Assembly: GCF_014698825.1 (NCBI RefSeq)
Contig: NZ_JACJTT010000021.1
Span: forward strand, 1 to 64,000
DNA from: Richelia sinica FACHB-800
Lineage (GTDB): Bacteria; Cyanobacteriota; Cyanobacteriia; Cyanobacteriales; Nostocaceae
Reading direction: 5' to 3'
Length of the DNA: 64,000 bases
The translations under genes and the position numbers were made by a program. A model generated the notes under the pieces. That model was given only the letters and a program-made list of their open reading frames with translations. It was not told the DNA's origin and ran no database searches. Shown here piece by piece: positions 50,314-59,879 of the stretch (position 1 is the first letter of the stretch; each line of letters begins with the position of its first letter).

Positions 50314-52164
50314 TTATTCCCTTTGACTTGTTTCATACTGCATTTGGTGATAGTGCCAAAGTTTACCTCGTAGGTCTAGCAACTCCTGATAATTACCCTG
50401 TTCTACTATCCGTCCCTGTTCTAAGACCACGACTTTATCGGCTTTAGCAATAGTAGAAAGACGGTGTGCGATCGCGATGACAGTTTTACCCACAGATAGT
50501 TGTTCTAAAGCCTCTTGAATCAAGCGTTCTGAGACCGAATCTAAAGCACTAGTAGCTTCATCCAAGATTAAAATTTCTGGGTTGCGTAATAATGCGCGAG
50601 CGATCGCTATTCGTTGTCTTTGTCCACCAGATAAGCGCACACCTCTATCTCCTAGTTGGGTGTCAAATCCTTCTGGCATAGCTAAAATAAACTCTAAAGC
50701 ATTCGCTAATCGAGTCGCTTCTTTTATTTCCTCTTCCGTTGCATATGGACTACCATAATTAATATTATTCCAAACAGAAGTATTGAAAATAAAAGTATCT
50801 TGACTAACGACAGCTATCTTATTTCTGAGAGAATTAATTTCAAACTGACGAATGTCTAGGTCATCAATATAGATATGACCTTCCGTAACGTCATTAAAGC
50901 GAGGAATTAAATCAGCTAGCGTAGTTTTTCCTGCACCTGAAGCACCGACTAAAGCAGTCATCTTACCCCGTTCTACTGTCAAGGTAATATTATTCAGAAT
51001 TTTTTGCTCTGGACTATAAGCAAAATCTACACCCACAAAATTAATCGATCTTTGCAACCCAGGAAATTGAATCGCACCATTTTGAAAATAAGGCTTATCT
51101 TCCGACTTCAACAGATTTTTAATGCTATCTGCTGAACCTTGCATTGTGCTGAGAAATGCTCTTGTTCCATTAATATCTTGAATAAACGGAACCAGTCTAA
51201 ATAGTACAAAGAAGAAAGTCAATAAAGAACCAACTTCTAAATGACCATTAGCTACAAAGGTAGTAAAAGCTAAAATAATCATCCCAATTAGTATAGTAGT
51301 CGCTGCACTTTCCGCAATTGGTCTGACTAAATTCCAAACATAAATAACTCTAGTGGAAGCTTGGACTACTTGATTACTAGCCTTGTAGTAACGATGACGC
51401 TCAAAATCCTGGGTATTAAAAGCATGAATTGTGCGAATTGCATGGATAAACTCTAAAGCTGTAGCGGTGAAATTGCCATTAGCTGTGGACACATCAAAAC
51501 TTGTTTCTCTTGCTCTAGCATTGAGAGTTGATAATCCTACTGCCAGAAGTGCAAATAACATCACAGCAATAATAGTCAGCTTCCAGGAAAGCAACAGCAT
51601 TGTGATGAAATAAACACAAACTGTTAAGCCTCTAGTAAATAGAAATGCTCCACCGCTAAAACTTTGTTTAATCTTTTCAATTTCTGTAGTAATTGTATTT
51701 ACTAATTCACCAGAACGAGCATTAGTAAAATAACTGATATTGAAAGATTGTAATTGTTCAAAAATCTGCTTTCTTAACCGATCAGCAAGATGAACTTGCA
51801 CTAATTCTGTATATATTTGGGCAAAATAATTAAAAATTGCCCGCATCCAGGTGCTGATTAGAATCAGAAAGCAGATTCGATATAGGCGGCTAATAGCTGA
51901 TGTATTAACCCCTAAAATAAATTCATCAAACCACTGGTTGCCTATTCTCATTGGTTCAGCATTAGGGTTAGTCAAGTTCTGGAGAAATGAGAGTAAAAAT
52001 CCAACGCTGATTCCTTCAAATGTAACAGCAAAAAATGTGAAAATTAAAGCCAGTACAGTAATTTTTCGCAGGTGTTTAAATTCTCTCAAAATTAAATAAT
52101 TTGCCTGCCAAAATTGAGTTGCCTTGAAAGAAAAACGTAAAAAATTCAGAATTTTTAATTTCAT
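50314..52164 (-). CDS. hepA: HepA-like ABC exporter (fused permease and ATPase)
   Basis: 616 residues. Six membrane helices in the first ~330 residues, then one ATPase domain: Walker A VGASGAGKTT (~408-417), signature LSGGQRQRIAIARALL, Walker B EILILDEATSALD and switch His IAIAHRLST. It is a homodimeric half-transporter of the lipid-A/MsbA type. Next to a HepC-like sugar transferase and among glycosyltransferases it matches HepA, which is needed for the heterocyst envelope polysaccharide layer in Anabaena; the name rests on order and neighbours, since ABC exporters of this type look alike. The likely cargo is a lipid-linked glycan. The start MKLKILNFLRF is preceded by a 175-bp spacer that probably holds a promoter. 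Confidence 0.78.
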   Translation of the reverse strand: MKLKILNFLRFSFKATQFWQANYLILREFKHLRKITVLALIFTFFAVTFEGISVGFLLSFLQNLTNPNAEPMRIGNQWFDEFILGVNTSAISRLYRICFLILISTWMRAIFNYFAQIYTELVQVHLADRLRKQIFEQLQSFNISYFTNARSGELVNTITTEIEKIKQSFSGGAFLFTRGLTVCVYFITMLLLSWKLTIIAVMLFALLAVGLSTLNARARETSFDVSTANGNFTATALEFIHAIRTIHAFNTQDFERHRYYKASNQVVQASTRVIYVWNLVRPIAESAATTILIGMIILAFTTFVANGHLEVGSLLTFFFVLFRLVPFIQDINGTRAFLSTMQGSADSIKNLLKSEDKPYFQNGAIQFPGLQRSINFVGVDFAYSPEQKILNNITLTVERGKMTALVGASGAGKTTLADLIPRFNDVTEGHIYIDDLDIRQFEINSLRNKIAVVSQDTFIFNTSVWNNINYGSPYATEEEIKEATRLANALEFILAMPEGFDTQLGDRGVRLSGGQRQRIAIARALLRNPEILILDEATSALDSVSERLIQEALEQLSVGKTVIAIAHRLSTIAKADKVVVLEQGRIVEQGNYQELLDLRGKLWHYHQMQYETSQRE

Positions 52165-52339
52165 TGGTGTTGTTTAACAACAGTTAATCTAGATTCATCA
52201 ACCTATTTGGCTACTAATGATGCAACCAACTAACAATTCAATGTAAGTGCGGAACAAAGAAGCGAAAATTACCGCACTAGAGCCATGGAAATGTTTACAA
52301 ATAATTCACAAAAAATTTGTCAACTTTCCCAGGCAATAC

Positions 52340-53077
52340 TTATAGATTACTGGTATTCAAGCCTGAGTAAGATACTAATGGCTGTTGAATATTTAAACTC
52401 GACTGCACAGCTTCATCTAATTGACCATTATTATAGCCAAAAAAACTCAATTCTCCCCTGATGATATTAACCAATTTTGGTAAATTATCTAAACCATATT
52501 TTCGCATCCATGATCCAATGGGAATCATATTAGCTTCACTACCAGTGTAGAACTTGAGACCCCGTATCAGCTTACCTCTTTCCCCAACATACCATTCAGA
52601 GATAAACAGCATTTCTGGTGAATATCTACGAATAACAAACATTAAAGCGAGGATGATTGGACTTAACCACAGCAGTAGTCCACATCCTAAGCAAAAGTCA
52701 ATAATTCGTGCAAAAAACCTCAAAAATGGATTACTCTTCTTCAGAAACCTATTACTAAATGCACTCCGAATATATAATTGTTTGTTGGCTTTATGACATG
52801 CTTCTGCCCAAAATAATAAACAAGTAGTGCCTAGTCTGGGGTCTATATCTACCAAGTTAATCGGAGAATGTTGTAAACAGTTGACTAACAATTCTTCATT
52901 TTCCAATGCTGGTAAATATGGCTGTTTCGATTTTCTCGGTAGAGTGACTAAAAGCTTGCCCATTCGCCATTGAATTGAGCAGTATTGAAACCGAAAATGT
53001 GGATGGGATTGAGGCGGAGAAATAGTATAGTTACTCTGTACACTGGGAATGATTGACGCTGACATATATCTTTTCAT
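52340..53077 (-). CDS. hepC: HepC-like sugar transferase (atypical monotopic phosphoglycosyl transferase)
   Basis: 245 residues. The C-terminal half has the bacterial sugar transferase fold: a reentrant helix (RIIDFCLGCGLLLWLSPIIL), RGKLIRGLKFY, a WMRKYGLDNLPKLVNII motif and RGELSFFGYN. In the usual family these read KFRSM, LDELPQL and GPRP; here the catalytic Asp-Glu dyad is Asp-Asn, and the GPRP end is absent, so the enzyme may not start glycans in the standard way. The N-terminal ~110 residues are unlike the short form and include a small alpha/beta unit (LLVNCLQHSPINLVDIDPRL). HepC of Anabaena is needed for the envelope polysaccharide. The start at 53077 (MKRYMSAS) or the second ATG four codons later is possible. 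Confidence 0.75.
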   Translation of the reverse strand: MKRYMSASIIPSVQSNYTISPPQSHPHFRFQYCSIQWRMGKLLVTLPRKSKQPYLPALENEELLVNCLQHSPINLVDIDPRLGTTCLLFWAEACHKANKQLYIRSAFSNRFLKKSNPFLRFFARIIDFCLGCGLLLWLSPIILALMFVIRRYSPEMLFISEWYVGERGKLIRGLKFYTGSEANMIPIGSWMRKYGLDNLPKLVNIIRGELSFFGYNNGQLDEAVQSSLNIQQPLVSYSGLNTSNL

Positions 53078-53656
53078 GTATACAGGACTTAATGACTAAC
53101 TTGATATTCAAATAGGCAAAAATTTGAATATCTCAGTGACAGTGCAGGATAGACAATATAGAAAAAGAAAAAATGAATCTGGTTACAGAATCGATGAAGA
53201 TTATCTGCTTGTTTATTTTAAAGATTCAGTATTTCACAAAAATACGTCACTCTTACCTTTTACTGCAATTGCATCTTCATTTTCTAGAATATAAGAAAAT
53301 AAAAAAACTGTTGCGGCCATGAAACATTCTTTATTCACTCTTTAATTACTTGGTTTGACAATCATGATTTGATTAAAATGAGATAAATTGCAATTAACAT
53401 AACTGAAATAAAATTATTGATTGTTATGTAATTAAATCAACAATTTCTCATGAACATGCCAGCCCCATTCTTGAATTGGTGCAGAAAATCCATGATATAA
53501 AATATATTTTTGATTAAATAATACAGTTTAATTTATGGTGAATAATATTCTTTTTAAAATCAATATATAAGATTCAAGTTTGTTGTTATTTTAAAATCCT
53601 CACATTTTTCTGACAGCAGGATAATTTTATTTATGTGAATTTAATCAAATATATAA

Positions 53657-53677
53657 GGGTAGACATCTTGTCTACCC
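53657..53677. repeat. Hairpin repeat GGGTAGACA-TCT-TGTCTACCC
   Basis: Perfect 9-bp arms and a TCT loop, the same design as the hairpin at 180-196. It lies ~125 bp past a GT2 stop on the minus strand and could help end that transcript, but there is no T-tract. Confidence 0.7.
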
Positions 53678-53741
53678 CATCAATAGTTAATGTTAATACA
53701 GTCAATTACTATACCAAAGTATATTTTTAGGAATATTTGAC

Positions 53742-53769
53742 GGTGCGTTGACCTATGGGACAACACACC
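53742..53769. repeat. Imperfect hairpin repeat GGTGCGTTG/CAACACACC
   Basis: Nine-base arms with one mismatch around a 10-base loop; resembles a common Nostoc dispersed repeat with ...GCGTT...AACGCACC... ends. It ends about 30 bp past the GT2 stop. Confidence 0.5.
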
Positions 53770-53800
53770 CTACATAGTCTAGATAGACTTGCTGATATTC

Positions 53801-54799
53801 TTAGCCTTGTCCTTTAAATCCAGCTATTTCCCAAATAGGTATACGTTCAGATTTAGGAATAAAGGTTAACAATAGTCCCAGGATTGCCCGGAGACTATTT
53901 TTTTTCTGTTGAATTATTTTGGAAAAATAAAAACGTGCTGTTTCTGGTTGACCATCTTGCAAAAAGCTTTGAGCTAACACAAAATTAGCTGCTAATAATC
54001 TCTGTTGAAAATATGCTTGAAATTTCTCTAAGTTGGGATCTGCAATAAATTGTTCATAGCAAAATAGATGGTTCTTGGCTTTACGAATATTACTTATGGG
54101 GTTATCAGTTAAAGTATCAGATTGTGGATGCTGTCTATAGCGAGTCAGCTTTTCAGAGCTATAATAAGCGCCTAGACCAGAACGAGAACAAAGGTAATTA
54201 ATATATAAATCGTAGCAACCACCGACCTCTAAAGGAATTTCATCCCAGTTGACAACTTCCTTGCGAATGACCGCAGCATTAGCACTAGCTACAGACATAT
54301 TAATTATGCCCTGTTCATAAAAGGGTTGATAAATGCCTGTTTTTAATTCGCTACGTTTAAATGTCTGCGAATTTTTAGCCGTCAATTCATGGTCGATGAT
54401 GCCCTTGGAGTTAATAATATAACAATCAGAAAAAGCAACAGCCAAATGGGGATTAGCTTCGAGCATAGGGACAAGTTTGACTAAAAAATCTTCCTCCCAT
54501 ATATCGTCATCATGTAGGCTGGCAACATATTTTCCCCATGCCATTTTAAAGCCATTTTTAATATTAGCTACCATACCCAGATTTTTTGTATTGCGCCATA
54601 AGCGAATACGTGAATCTTGAAAAGAATCAATAATTGCTTGGGGACTGAGATCACTACAGTTATCGCAAACCAGAATGTCAAGATGGCGATAAGTCTGGTT
54701 GACTGCACTAGCGATCGCTTCCTGAAGATACTCTAGTCTATTATAGGTAGGAATAATAACGCTGACTAAGGGTTGTGTGTAATCATCAAACTCTGTCAT
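53801..54799 (-). CDS. Glycosyltransferase family 2
   Basis: 332 residues from the ATG at 54799 (MTEFDDYTQPLVSVII); an upstream TTG at 54835 adds 12 residues. GT-A fold with IIPTYNRLEYLQEAIASAV, CDNCSDLSPQAII, the metal motif ASLHDDDIWEEDFL and the acceptor side CYDLYINYLCSRSGLG. It is paralogous along its whole length with the GT2 at 47046-48074. The gene lies downstream of the Wzc-like gene by ~120 bp, with a 52-bp foldback element between them. Confidence 0.9.
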   Translation of the reverse strand: MTEFDDYTQPLVSVIIPTYNRLEYLQEAIASAVNQTYRHLDILVCDNCSDLSPQAIIDSFQDSRIRLWRNTKNLGMVANIKNGFKMAWGKYVASLHDDDIWEEDFLVKLVPMLEANPHLAVAFSDCYIINSKGIIDHELTAKNSQTFKRSELKTGIYQPFYEQGIINMSVASANAAVIRKEVVNWDEIPLEVGGCYDLYINYLCSRSGLGAYYSSEKLTRYRQHPQSDTLTDNPISNIRKAKNHLFCYEQFIADPNLEKFQAYFQQRLLAANFVLAQSFLQDGQPETARFYFSKIIQQKKNSLRAILGLLLTFIPKSERIPIWEIAGFKGQG

Positions 54800-54841
54800 A
54801 AGGTTGGCATGGGTATTGTTAGTAAAAGTGCACAAGAAATA

Positions 54842-54893
54842 TAGGACTTACCCACCAAGTTATTTGTAGAGATACCAACTGGTGTAAGTCCTA
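54842..54893. mobile_element. Small foldback element with TAGGACTTAC ends
   Basis: 52 bp bounded by inverted repeats TAGGACTTAC (54842-54851) and GTAAGTCCTA (54884-54893), further paired inward by ACCA/TGGT. The AGGACTTAC ends are those of the 121-bp element at 21834, so both belong to one family. It fills most of the Wzc-GT2 spacer and would form a stem in the mRNA between the two genes. Confidence 0.7.
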
Positions 54894-54919
54894 CCCTAAG
54901 ACGACCAAAAATGATTTAA

Positions 54920-57151
54920 CTATTTCTCTACCGCTTGTTTGAGCGCCAATCGTTGTGGCTTAACATAGGGAACGTATGTAGTATCAGCATTCGAGACCCC
55001 ATTAGCTACAACCCCAATCAAATTCAATTTGCTTAACATTGCTGTAGCTTGAGCTATCTGAGTTTTTGTCACCTTACCCATACTGGCCACCATCAGCACA
55101 CTGCGACAAGATGATGCTGCCAGTAGGGCATCTACCAAACCCAGGACTGGAGAGGCATCAATCAATACCAAATCATAGTTTTCTTCAAATACTGCCATCA
55201 ACTCCTGCATTCTGGGAGAACTCAACAGATGGGCAGGATCACTGGGGATGGGGCCTGCGGTGAGAATATCAATATAGGAAGAACCAGAATAGGGAACCCC
55301 TATTTGATTAGGTATGCTCACATCACTAGCAAGTAAAGTTGCCAGTCCTTGTTGATTGGGAAGATTTAACTGCTTGTGTAAATGTGGGTCGCGTAAATTA
55401 GCATCAATCAACAGAACTCGTTTATGCAACCTTGCTGCACTCATGGCTAAACCTAAAGCCAAAGCTGACTTACCTTCATCTGGTAAAGCAGAAGTCACCA
55501 TTAAAGACTTTAAATCAACAGACCGATTGAGTAGTTCAATATTCTTATAAATCAGATCCAAAGATTCCCAACGAGGTGGAGAATGCAGCACTTGTATTGT
55601 CCAAGGTGCCAAAACTTCTGGTTTACCAAAGGGCAACTTAATCATTGATTCCTTTGGTTTGGCTGGTGGTAGTTTGGGTGTAGTGCCTAATAAGGGTACA
55701 GAAAAGCGTTTCTCTAACTCAGCCGTTGTACGTACAGAGTCATCAGATGCTTCACGAATAAAAGCTGTCATTCCACCTAGCAATAACCCCACCACTGCAC
55801 CCAACAACAAATTTTGTTGCAGGTTTGGGCCGACCATCACACCTTTTTGGGGTTCTTCTACTACTTCCCAGTTAAATCCACCTTTAGAAAGTTCTTGCCG
55901 CAATTGTTGCTCTGCCCTTAACAATTGCTCCATTCTTTCCCGGCTAAATTGTAATTGAGGTAATAGACGATTGTAATAAGCCAATAGCGAAGGAAAACGC
56001 TTGAGTTCCGCACGCAATTCATTTTCCTTTTGTGCCAAGGTTTGATCACGGGCAGCTAACGCAACTATATTTGTCTGGGTATCTACCAGTTGACTAGTGA
56101 GAGTCAGGTCAATTTGTCCTAGTTGACCTTGTTCTAGTAGAGGTTGCCCAGAACCAACAGCCTTGAGGGACTGTCCACCTAAAGCTCGACTCACCTCTTT
56201 TTGCAATAACTCTTTTTGGCTTTGCAGTTGGTCTTTTAACTTCTGCACACTGGGTGTGTCATCAGTAAAACGCAACCGTTCCTGTGCTAAAGCCAGTTCA
56301 GTTTTTTGAATTTCATTGAGTAAGCTTTGATAACGAGAAGACTGACTCAACCGCGAAGAAACCAAAGCATTTTGAGGAGAACGATTCAGTTGTTCTTGCA
56401 AGGATTTTTGCTTGGCTAAAGCTTCTTCGTATTGAGAACGAGTAGTTTGTCGCTCTTGCTGGACAGTATTTAAACTAGTTTCTAGAGCCTTAGCTTGGGA
56501 TTCTGGATCAATCAGATTTTGATTGCGGCGAAATCGTTGTAAATTCGCTTCTGAAGCATTAACTTCATCACTCGCTTTTCTTAATTGTTCACGAATGACT
56601 TGCAGACCTTTTTGTAACCGAGAATCTTGTTGTTGTTTGTTATATTCTACGTAAACTTCGCGAATAGCTGTGAGAACCGCTTGAGTTTTTTCTGGATCTT
56701 GATGAGTATAATCAACTTGAAATATTTTGGTGGCAACATTATCTTCTTTAGTTTTTAATTGTTCTAAAACTAAAGATTTTTTCAAATCAGCGACAGTAAT
56801 GTTGGGATATTGAGATTTCAGTTTAATTACCGCTTTTTGTAATAATCCCGTACTTTGCATCAAGTTGAGTTGGGTGGCGGTGTCAATCTCTACATTCGCA
56901 TCAGTAAATTGAGTTTCTACTCCTCCTGTTTCTCTTTTACCTTGATAGTTTGGCTCTACCAACAGTTGCATTGAGCTTTTGAAAGTGGGGGCTGTTCTGA
57001 AAGTAATCAGACCTGCAATAGCAGTAGAACTCAAAAATACTAATAAAAACCAAGGAAATCTCCGCATAAATACAGCAAAGATTTGTCCATAACTTGGTTC
57101 ATCATCTGCTATAGCTGGAATTATTTGCGGATTTAGACTTGTTTGAACCAC
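54920..57151 (-). CDS. Wzc-like polysaccharide co-polymerase with BY-kinase domain
   Basis: 743 residues from a GTG start. N-terminal Wzz-type domain: helix 1 (~32-50, FPWFLLVFLSSTAIAGLI), periplasmic domain with long coiled coils (~170-420) and helix 2 (~440-462). The cytoplasmic kinase has Walker A SALPDEGKSALA, Walker A' LLIDANLRDP and Walker B VLIDASPVLG. The C-terminal tail holds only two Tyr (TYVPYV), fewer than the usual cluster, so autophosphorylation control may be reduced. Such proteins set chain length and assist export of capsule or exopolysaccharide. It stands upstream of hepC/hepA; a Wzc-like gene is also present in the Anabaena HEP island. Confidence 0.9.
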   Translation of the reverse strand: MVQTSLNPQIIPAIADDEPSYGQIFAVFMRRFPWFLLVFLSSTAIAGLITFRTAPTFKSSMQLLVEPNYQGKRETGGVETQFTDANVEIDTATQLNLMQSTGLLQKAVIKLKSQYPNITVADLKKSLVLEQLKTKEDNVATKIFQVDYTHQDPEKTQAVLTAIREVYVEYNKQQQDSRLQKGLQVIREQLRKASDEVNASEANLQRFRRNQNLIDPESQAKALETSLNTVQQERQTTRSQYEEALAKQKSLQEQLNRSPQNALVSSRLSQSSRYQSLLNEIQKTELALAQERLRFTDDTPSVQKLKDQLQSQKELLQKEVSRALGGQSLKAVGSGQPLLEQGQLGQIDLTLTSQLVDTQTNIVALAARDQTLAQKENELRAELKRFPSLLAYYNRLLPQLQFSRERMEQLLRAEQQLRQELSKGGFNWEVVEEPQKGVMVGPNLQQNLLLGAVVGLLLGGMTAFIREASDDSVRTTAELEKRFSVPLLGTTPKLPPAKPKESMIKLPFGKPEVLAPWTIQVLHSPPRWESLDLIYKNIELLNRSVDLKSLMVTSALPDEGKSALALGLAMSAARLHKRVLLIDANLRDPHLHKQLNLPNQQGLATLLASDVSIPNQIGVPYSGSSYIDILTAGPIPSDPAHLLSSPRMQELMAVFEENYDLVLIDASPVLGLVDALLAASSCRSVLMVASMGKVTKTQIAQATAMLSKLNLIGVVANGVSNADTTYVPYVKPQRLALKQAVEK

Positions 57152-57221
57152 TTTTATTATCTATCCTTATCTGCAAGATGCTATGCCTATTTTTTTATCT
57201 CCAAGAGTGCATTGAGTGAGA

Positions 57222-58322
57222 TTAAATGAATGCGCTACGCATACCACAAGTCCCATGGAGAATTTGCTCAACCTTACTAAAAAAAGCTTGCTCAGAAAAA
57301 TTGTTGACTGCGTGATTACGAATTTTTTCGTAATCCCAAGCAATACTGTTTCCTTCTAGTAATGCTGTGTGTAAAGAATCTGGAGTTTGTTTTTTAAAGA
57401 AAACGCCTGTTTGCCCAGGTATTTGCGTATCTAAAACGCCACCAGCACCATAGGAAATAACTGGTGTGCCACTGGCATTGGCTTCTACAGGAACTAATCC
57501 ATAGTCTTCTAAAGCAGCAACAATAATTGATTTAGCTTTAGCAAATAAGTCTTTGCGAGTTTTATCACTGACATGACCTAAAAACTCGATATTCGGTAAT
57601 GCTTTGGCTTGGAGGCGTTCTTTTTCTGGGCCGTCACCTGATATTAATAAATGCCACCCTAACCAGTTAAAAGCCTCAACTATGATATCAAGACGTTTAT
57701 AACTGATCATTCGTGCCGATGCAAGATAGTAATCTTCTTTTGTTTTGGAGAAAATAAAATTTTTGGTATCAATTGGATAGTTGACTACGAGGGATTCTTT
57801 GCGGTAAATATTTTGAATACGTTGAGCGACAATACTAGAGTTAGCAATGTATAAATCTGGTTCTTGGGCGTATTTTAAATCTACTTTTCGCATTAATTGA
57901 AATATATATTCAATTAAGGGAGCGAAATAGCGATAGTCACCATATTCACGTAAATAAGTTTGGGTATCCCATAAAAACCTGGTCACATTATGACAAAAGC
58001 AAATGTGATAGGCTTGGGGTTTTTTCCGGACTGCTTTAGCAAAACTGGTGCTACTGCTAATAATCAGGTCATAATCTTGTAAATCCAGGGTACGAAAAGC
58101 CGGAAAATACAAAGGAGCCAACATCCGAAAATATTGGGCTGCACGGGGAATTTTTTGTAAGAAAGTAGTTTTAACGATGCGATCGCTCAAATCAATTGTT
58201 CTTTCGGGGTCGTAAATCGAAGTAAAGATGTCAGCGTCAGGATAGCGCGTACATAATAATTCAAAGACGCGCTCTGCTCCACCTCGTTGAGTTAAGTAAT
58301 CGTGGACAAGAGCAATTTTCAT
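57222..58322 (-). CDS. Glycosyltransferase family 4
   Basis: 366 residues from the ATG at 58322 (MKIALVHDYLTQRGGAERV); a TTG three codons before is also open. N-terminal GT-B strand with RGGAERVFELL, then FHNVTRFLW-like CFCHNVTRFLWD, hinge SIVAQRIQNIYR, donor-site ASARMISYKRLDIIVEAF and the E-x7-E region ALEDYGLVPVEANASGTPVISY. This subtype is often a mannosyltransferase/WbaZ-like enzyme, but sugar specificity is not certain. It is 70 bp upstream of the Wzc-like gene. Confidence 0.9.
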   Translation of the reverse strand: MKIALVHDYLTQRGGAERVFELLCTRYPDADIFTSIYDPERTIDLSDRIVKTTFLQKIPRAAQYFRMLAPLYFPAFRTLDLQDYDLIISSSTSFAKAVRKKPQAYHICFCHNVTRFLWDTQTYLREYGDYRYFAPLIEYIFQLMRKVDLKYAQEPDLYIANSSIVAQRIQNIYRKESLVVNYPIDTKNFIFSKTKEDYYLASARMISYKRLDIIVEAFNWLGWHLLISGDGPEKERLQAKALPNIEFLGHVSDKTRKDLFAKAKSIIVAALEDYGLVPVEANASGTPVISYGAGGVLDTQIPGQTGVFFKKQTPDSLHTALLEGNSIAWDYEKIRNHAVNNFSEQAFFSKVEQILHGTCGMRSAFI

Positions 58323-58565
58323 AATTTCCAACCTGGATATGAAGGGAAAAATATAAGTTTTTGTATCTGGAGGAACAGTTTTATTTATAAATTGTGTTAG
58401 AGCATAAATTTTATTAGTTTTCGCTAGTTAATTGAGGCTGATGAATATCTGCGCTAGTAGCAATCTTGAATCAGGAAAAATGTAGGAACATGGCTTTTTA
58501 TCTGGGAAATATAATTGATGCCATGCCCCTAAGAATGATTTATAACTTATTGATTGGGGGAAAAT

Positions 58566-59879
58566 TTACCCAACTGCAACTAGACTTTTTGTAGCAGCGA
58601 AATAGGTGTTTTGTTCAAAACGTAGTTTATCGGCTAGTCTACCTACTGGTAGTTCTACATCGTCGTAGGTGAGGACTTGATCCCGCGGAATATCTCGTTT
58701 GAGACGACAACCTTCTGCTAAACCCATTGGTAGGAGGTTTTCTGCTTGGACAACATCGGCATTTTCACATTGTCCATAGGTCATGTAGTAACCGATGCCG
58801 TCAAGAGTTTCTCCCGCTTTCAGGTCAATTTTAGCGGTGGTGACAACATCCACCATTGGCCCAGCTAAAGGTGCCAGAACTGCATCTTGGAAGAGGACTG
58901 CACGGGCCACAGACAGAGGTACTTCAAAGTGGCAGAGGTGATAAGGAGTGTAGAAACTGTAAAGGGGGCCTTCTCCGAGTTTGTAGAGGTTGAGGTAATG
59001 GCATTGTTTGGGGTCTTCGTGGGTGGCAAAGACATAGACTCCAGGGCCAGGTTTAGCACCAACAACATAATCAACGATGCCACCTAGTTGTTTGAGTAGG
59101 TCTAGGTCATATGCTTTGGTGAGTTCGTCCACATGTCCGGTGAATTCATAACCGAGCATTCCCCGTTTAGCAACTTTCATGCCTGTACCGTTGGCAACTA
59201 TGGCCTGTTCAAAGGAAATTTTGCTGCCATCGGCAAAACTAGTCACCATGTGAGGTTTTTGTCCCCAACGTTTAGCAAAGGCTTCTTGGGTAGTGGGGTT
59301 GCGGTAGGGGTCTTGTAGTCCTTTAATGTTGCCGCATAGGACAGGAGTTAAGCCAATGCTTTTGACAAACCGGTAGAGGTTCATTTCTACCCCTGGTTGG
59401 TCACCATCACAGGCACTGAGGATGACTCCAGCTTTATCGGCATAGACTTTGAGGATGGGGCCAATGGTGCTATCTAGCTCGGCATTCATCATGATGACAT
59501 GTTTGCGATGGGCGATCGCATCGGTAATCACGTGAGCACCAAATTCTACTGCTCCAGTCACTTCAATAATTGCATCAATGCCAGCCGCACGACAGATTAA
59601 ATAGGGGTCTTCTGTGACTGCATATTTACCTTGGGCGATCGCATATTCTAATTGACTGACTGTTTCTACATCTTGAATATCATCAATTCCCGCTTCTAAA
59701 TAAGCTTGTTTAGCTGTATCAATATGACGATTAAAGATAGCAACTAGTTCCATGCCTGGCACAGAATTGATAATTTGATTAGCAATTCCCCGTCCCATAA
59801 AACCAGCACCAATCATCCCTACTTTCACAGGATTACCAGCTTCGGCGCGAGCTTGTAATGCTTTATCAACAATAATCAT
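58566..59879 (-). CDS. NAD(P)-dependent oxidoreductase with SAF domain (homoserine dehydrogenase-like)
   Basis: 437 residues from the ATG at 59879, preferred because GGAG lies about 10 bases upstream; a frame to 59963 adds 28 residues lacking family signal. N-terminal Rossmann domain with VGMIGAGFMGRGIANQ (~20-35), a central catalytic region VIEVTGAVEFGAH, MMNAELDSTIG and CDGDQPGVEMN, and a C-terminal SAF-like domain (~350-425: LKAGETLDGIGYYM, PMGLAEGCRLKRDI). Genes of this family occur in sugar-nucleotide and polysaccharide islands, including the Anabaena HEP island as remembered; the precise reaction is not established, and a sugar-precursor dehydrogenase is the best guess. It is followed by a GT4 243 bp later. 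Confidence 0.82.
   Translation of the reverse strand: MIIVDKALQARAEAGNPVKVGMIGAGFMGRGIANQIINSVPGMELVAIFNRHIDTAKQAYLEAGIDDIQDVETVSQLEYAIAQGKYAVTEDPYLICRAAGIDAIIEVTGAVEFGAHVITDAIAHRKHVIMMNAELDSTIGPILKVYADKAGVILSACDGDQPGVEMNLYRFVKSIGLTPVLCGNIKGLQDPYRNPTTQEAFAKRWGQKPHMVTSFADGSKISFEQAIVANGTGMKVAKRGMLGYEFTGHVDELTKAYDLDLLKQLGGIVDYVVGAKPGPGVYVFATHEDPKQCHYLNLYKLGEGPLYSFYTPYHLCHFEVPLSVARAVLFQDAVLAPLAGPMVDVVTTAKIDLKAGETLDGIGYYMTYGQCENADVVQAENLLPMGLAEGCRLKRDIPRDQVLTYDDVELPVGRLADKLRFEQNTYFAATKSLVAVG

Larger units (their letters stand above)
53078..53798. other. Long non-coding spacer in the array, ~720 bp
   Basis: AT-rich, with no reading frame above 60 residues. It holds the two hairpin repeats at 53657-53677 and 53742-53769, and an AGGACTTA word at 53086. 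It separates the upstream array from hepC/hepA and is a natural place for the promoter of this pair. Confidence 0.55.
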
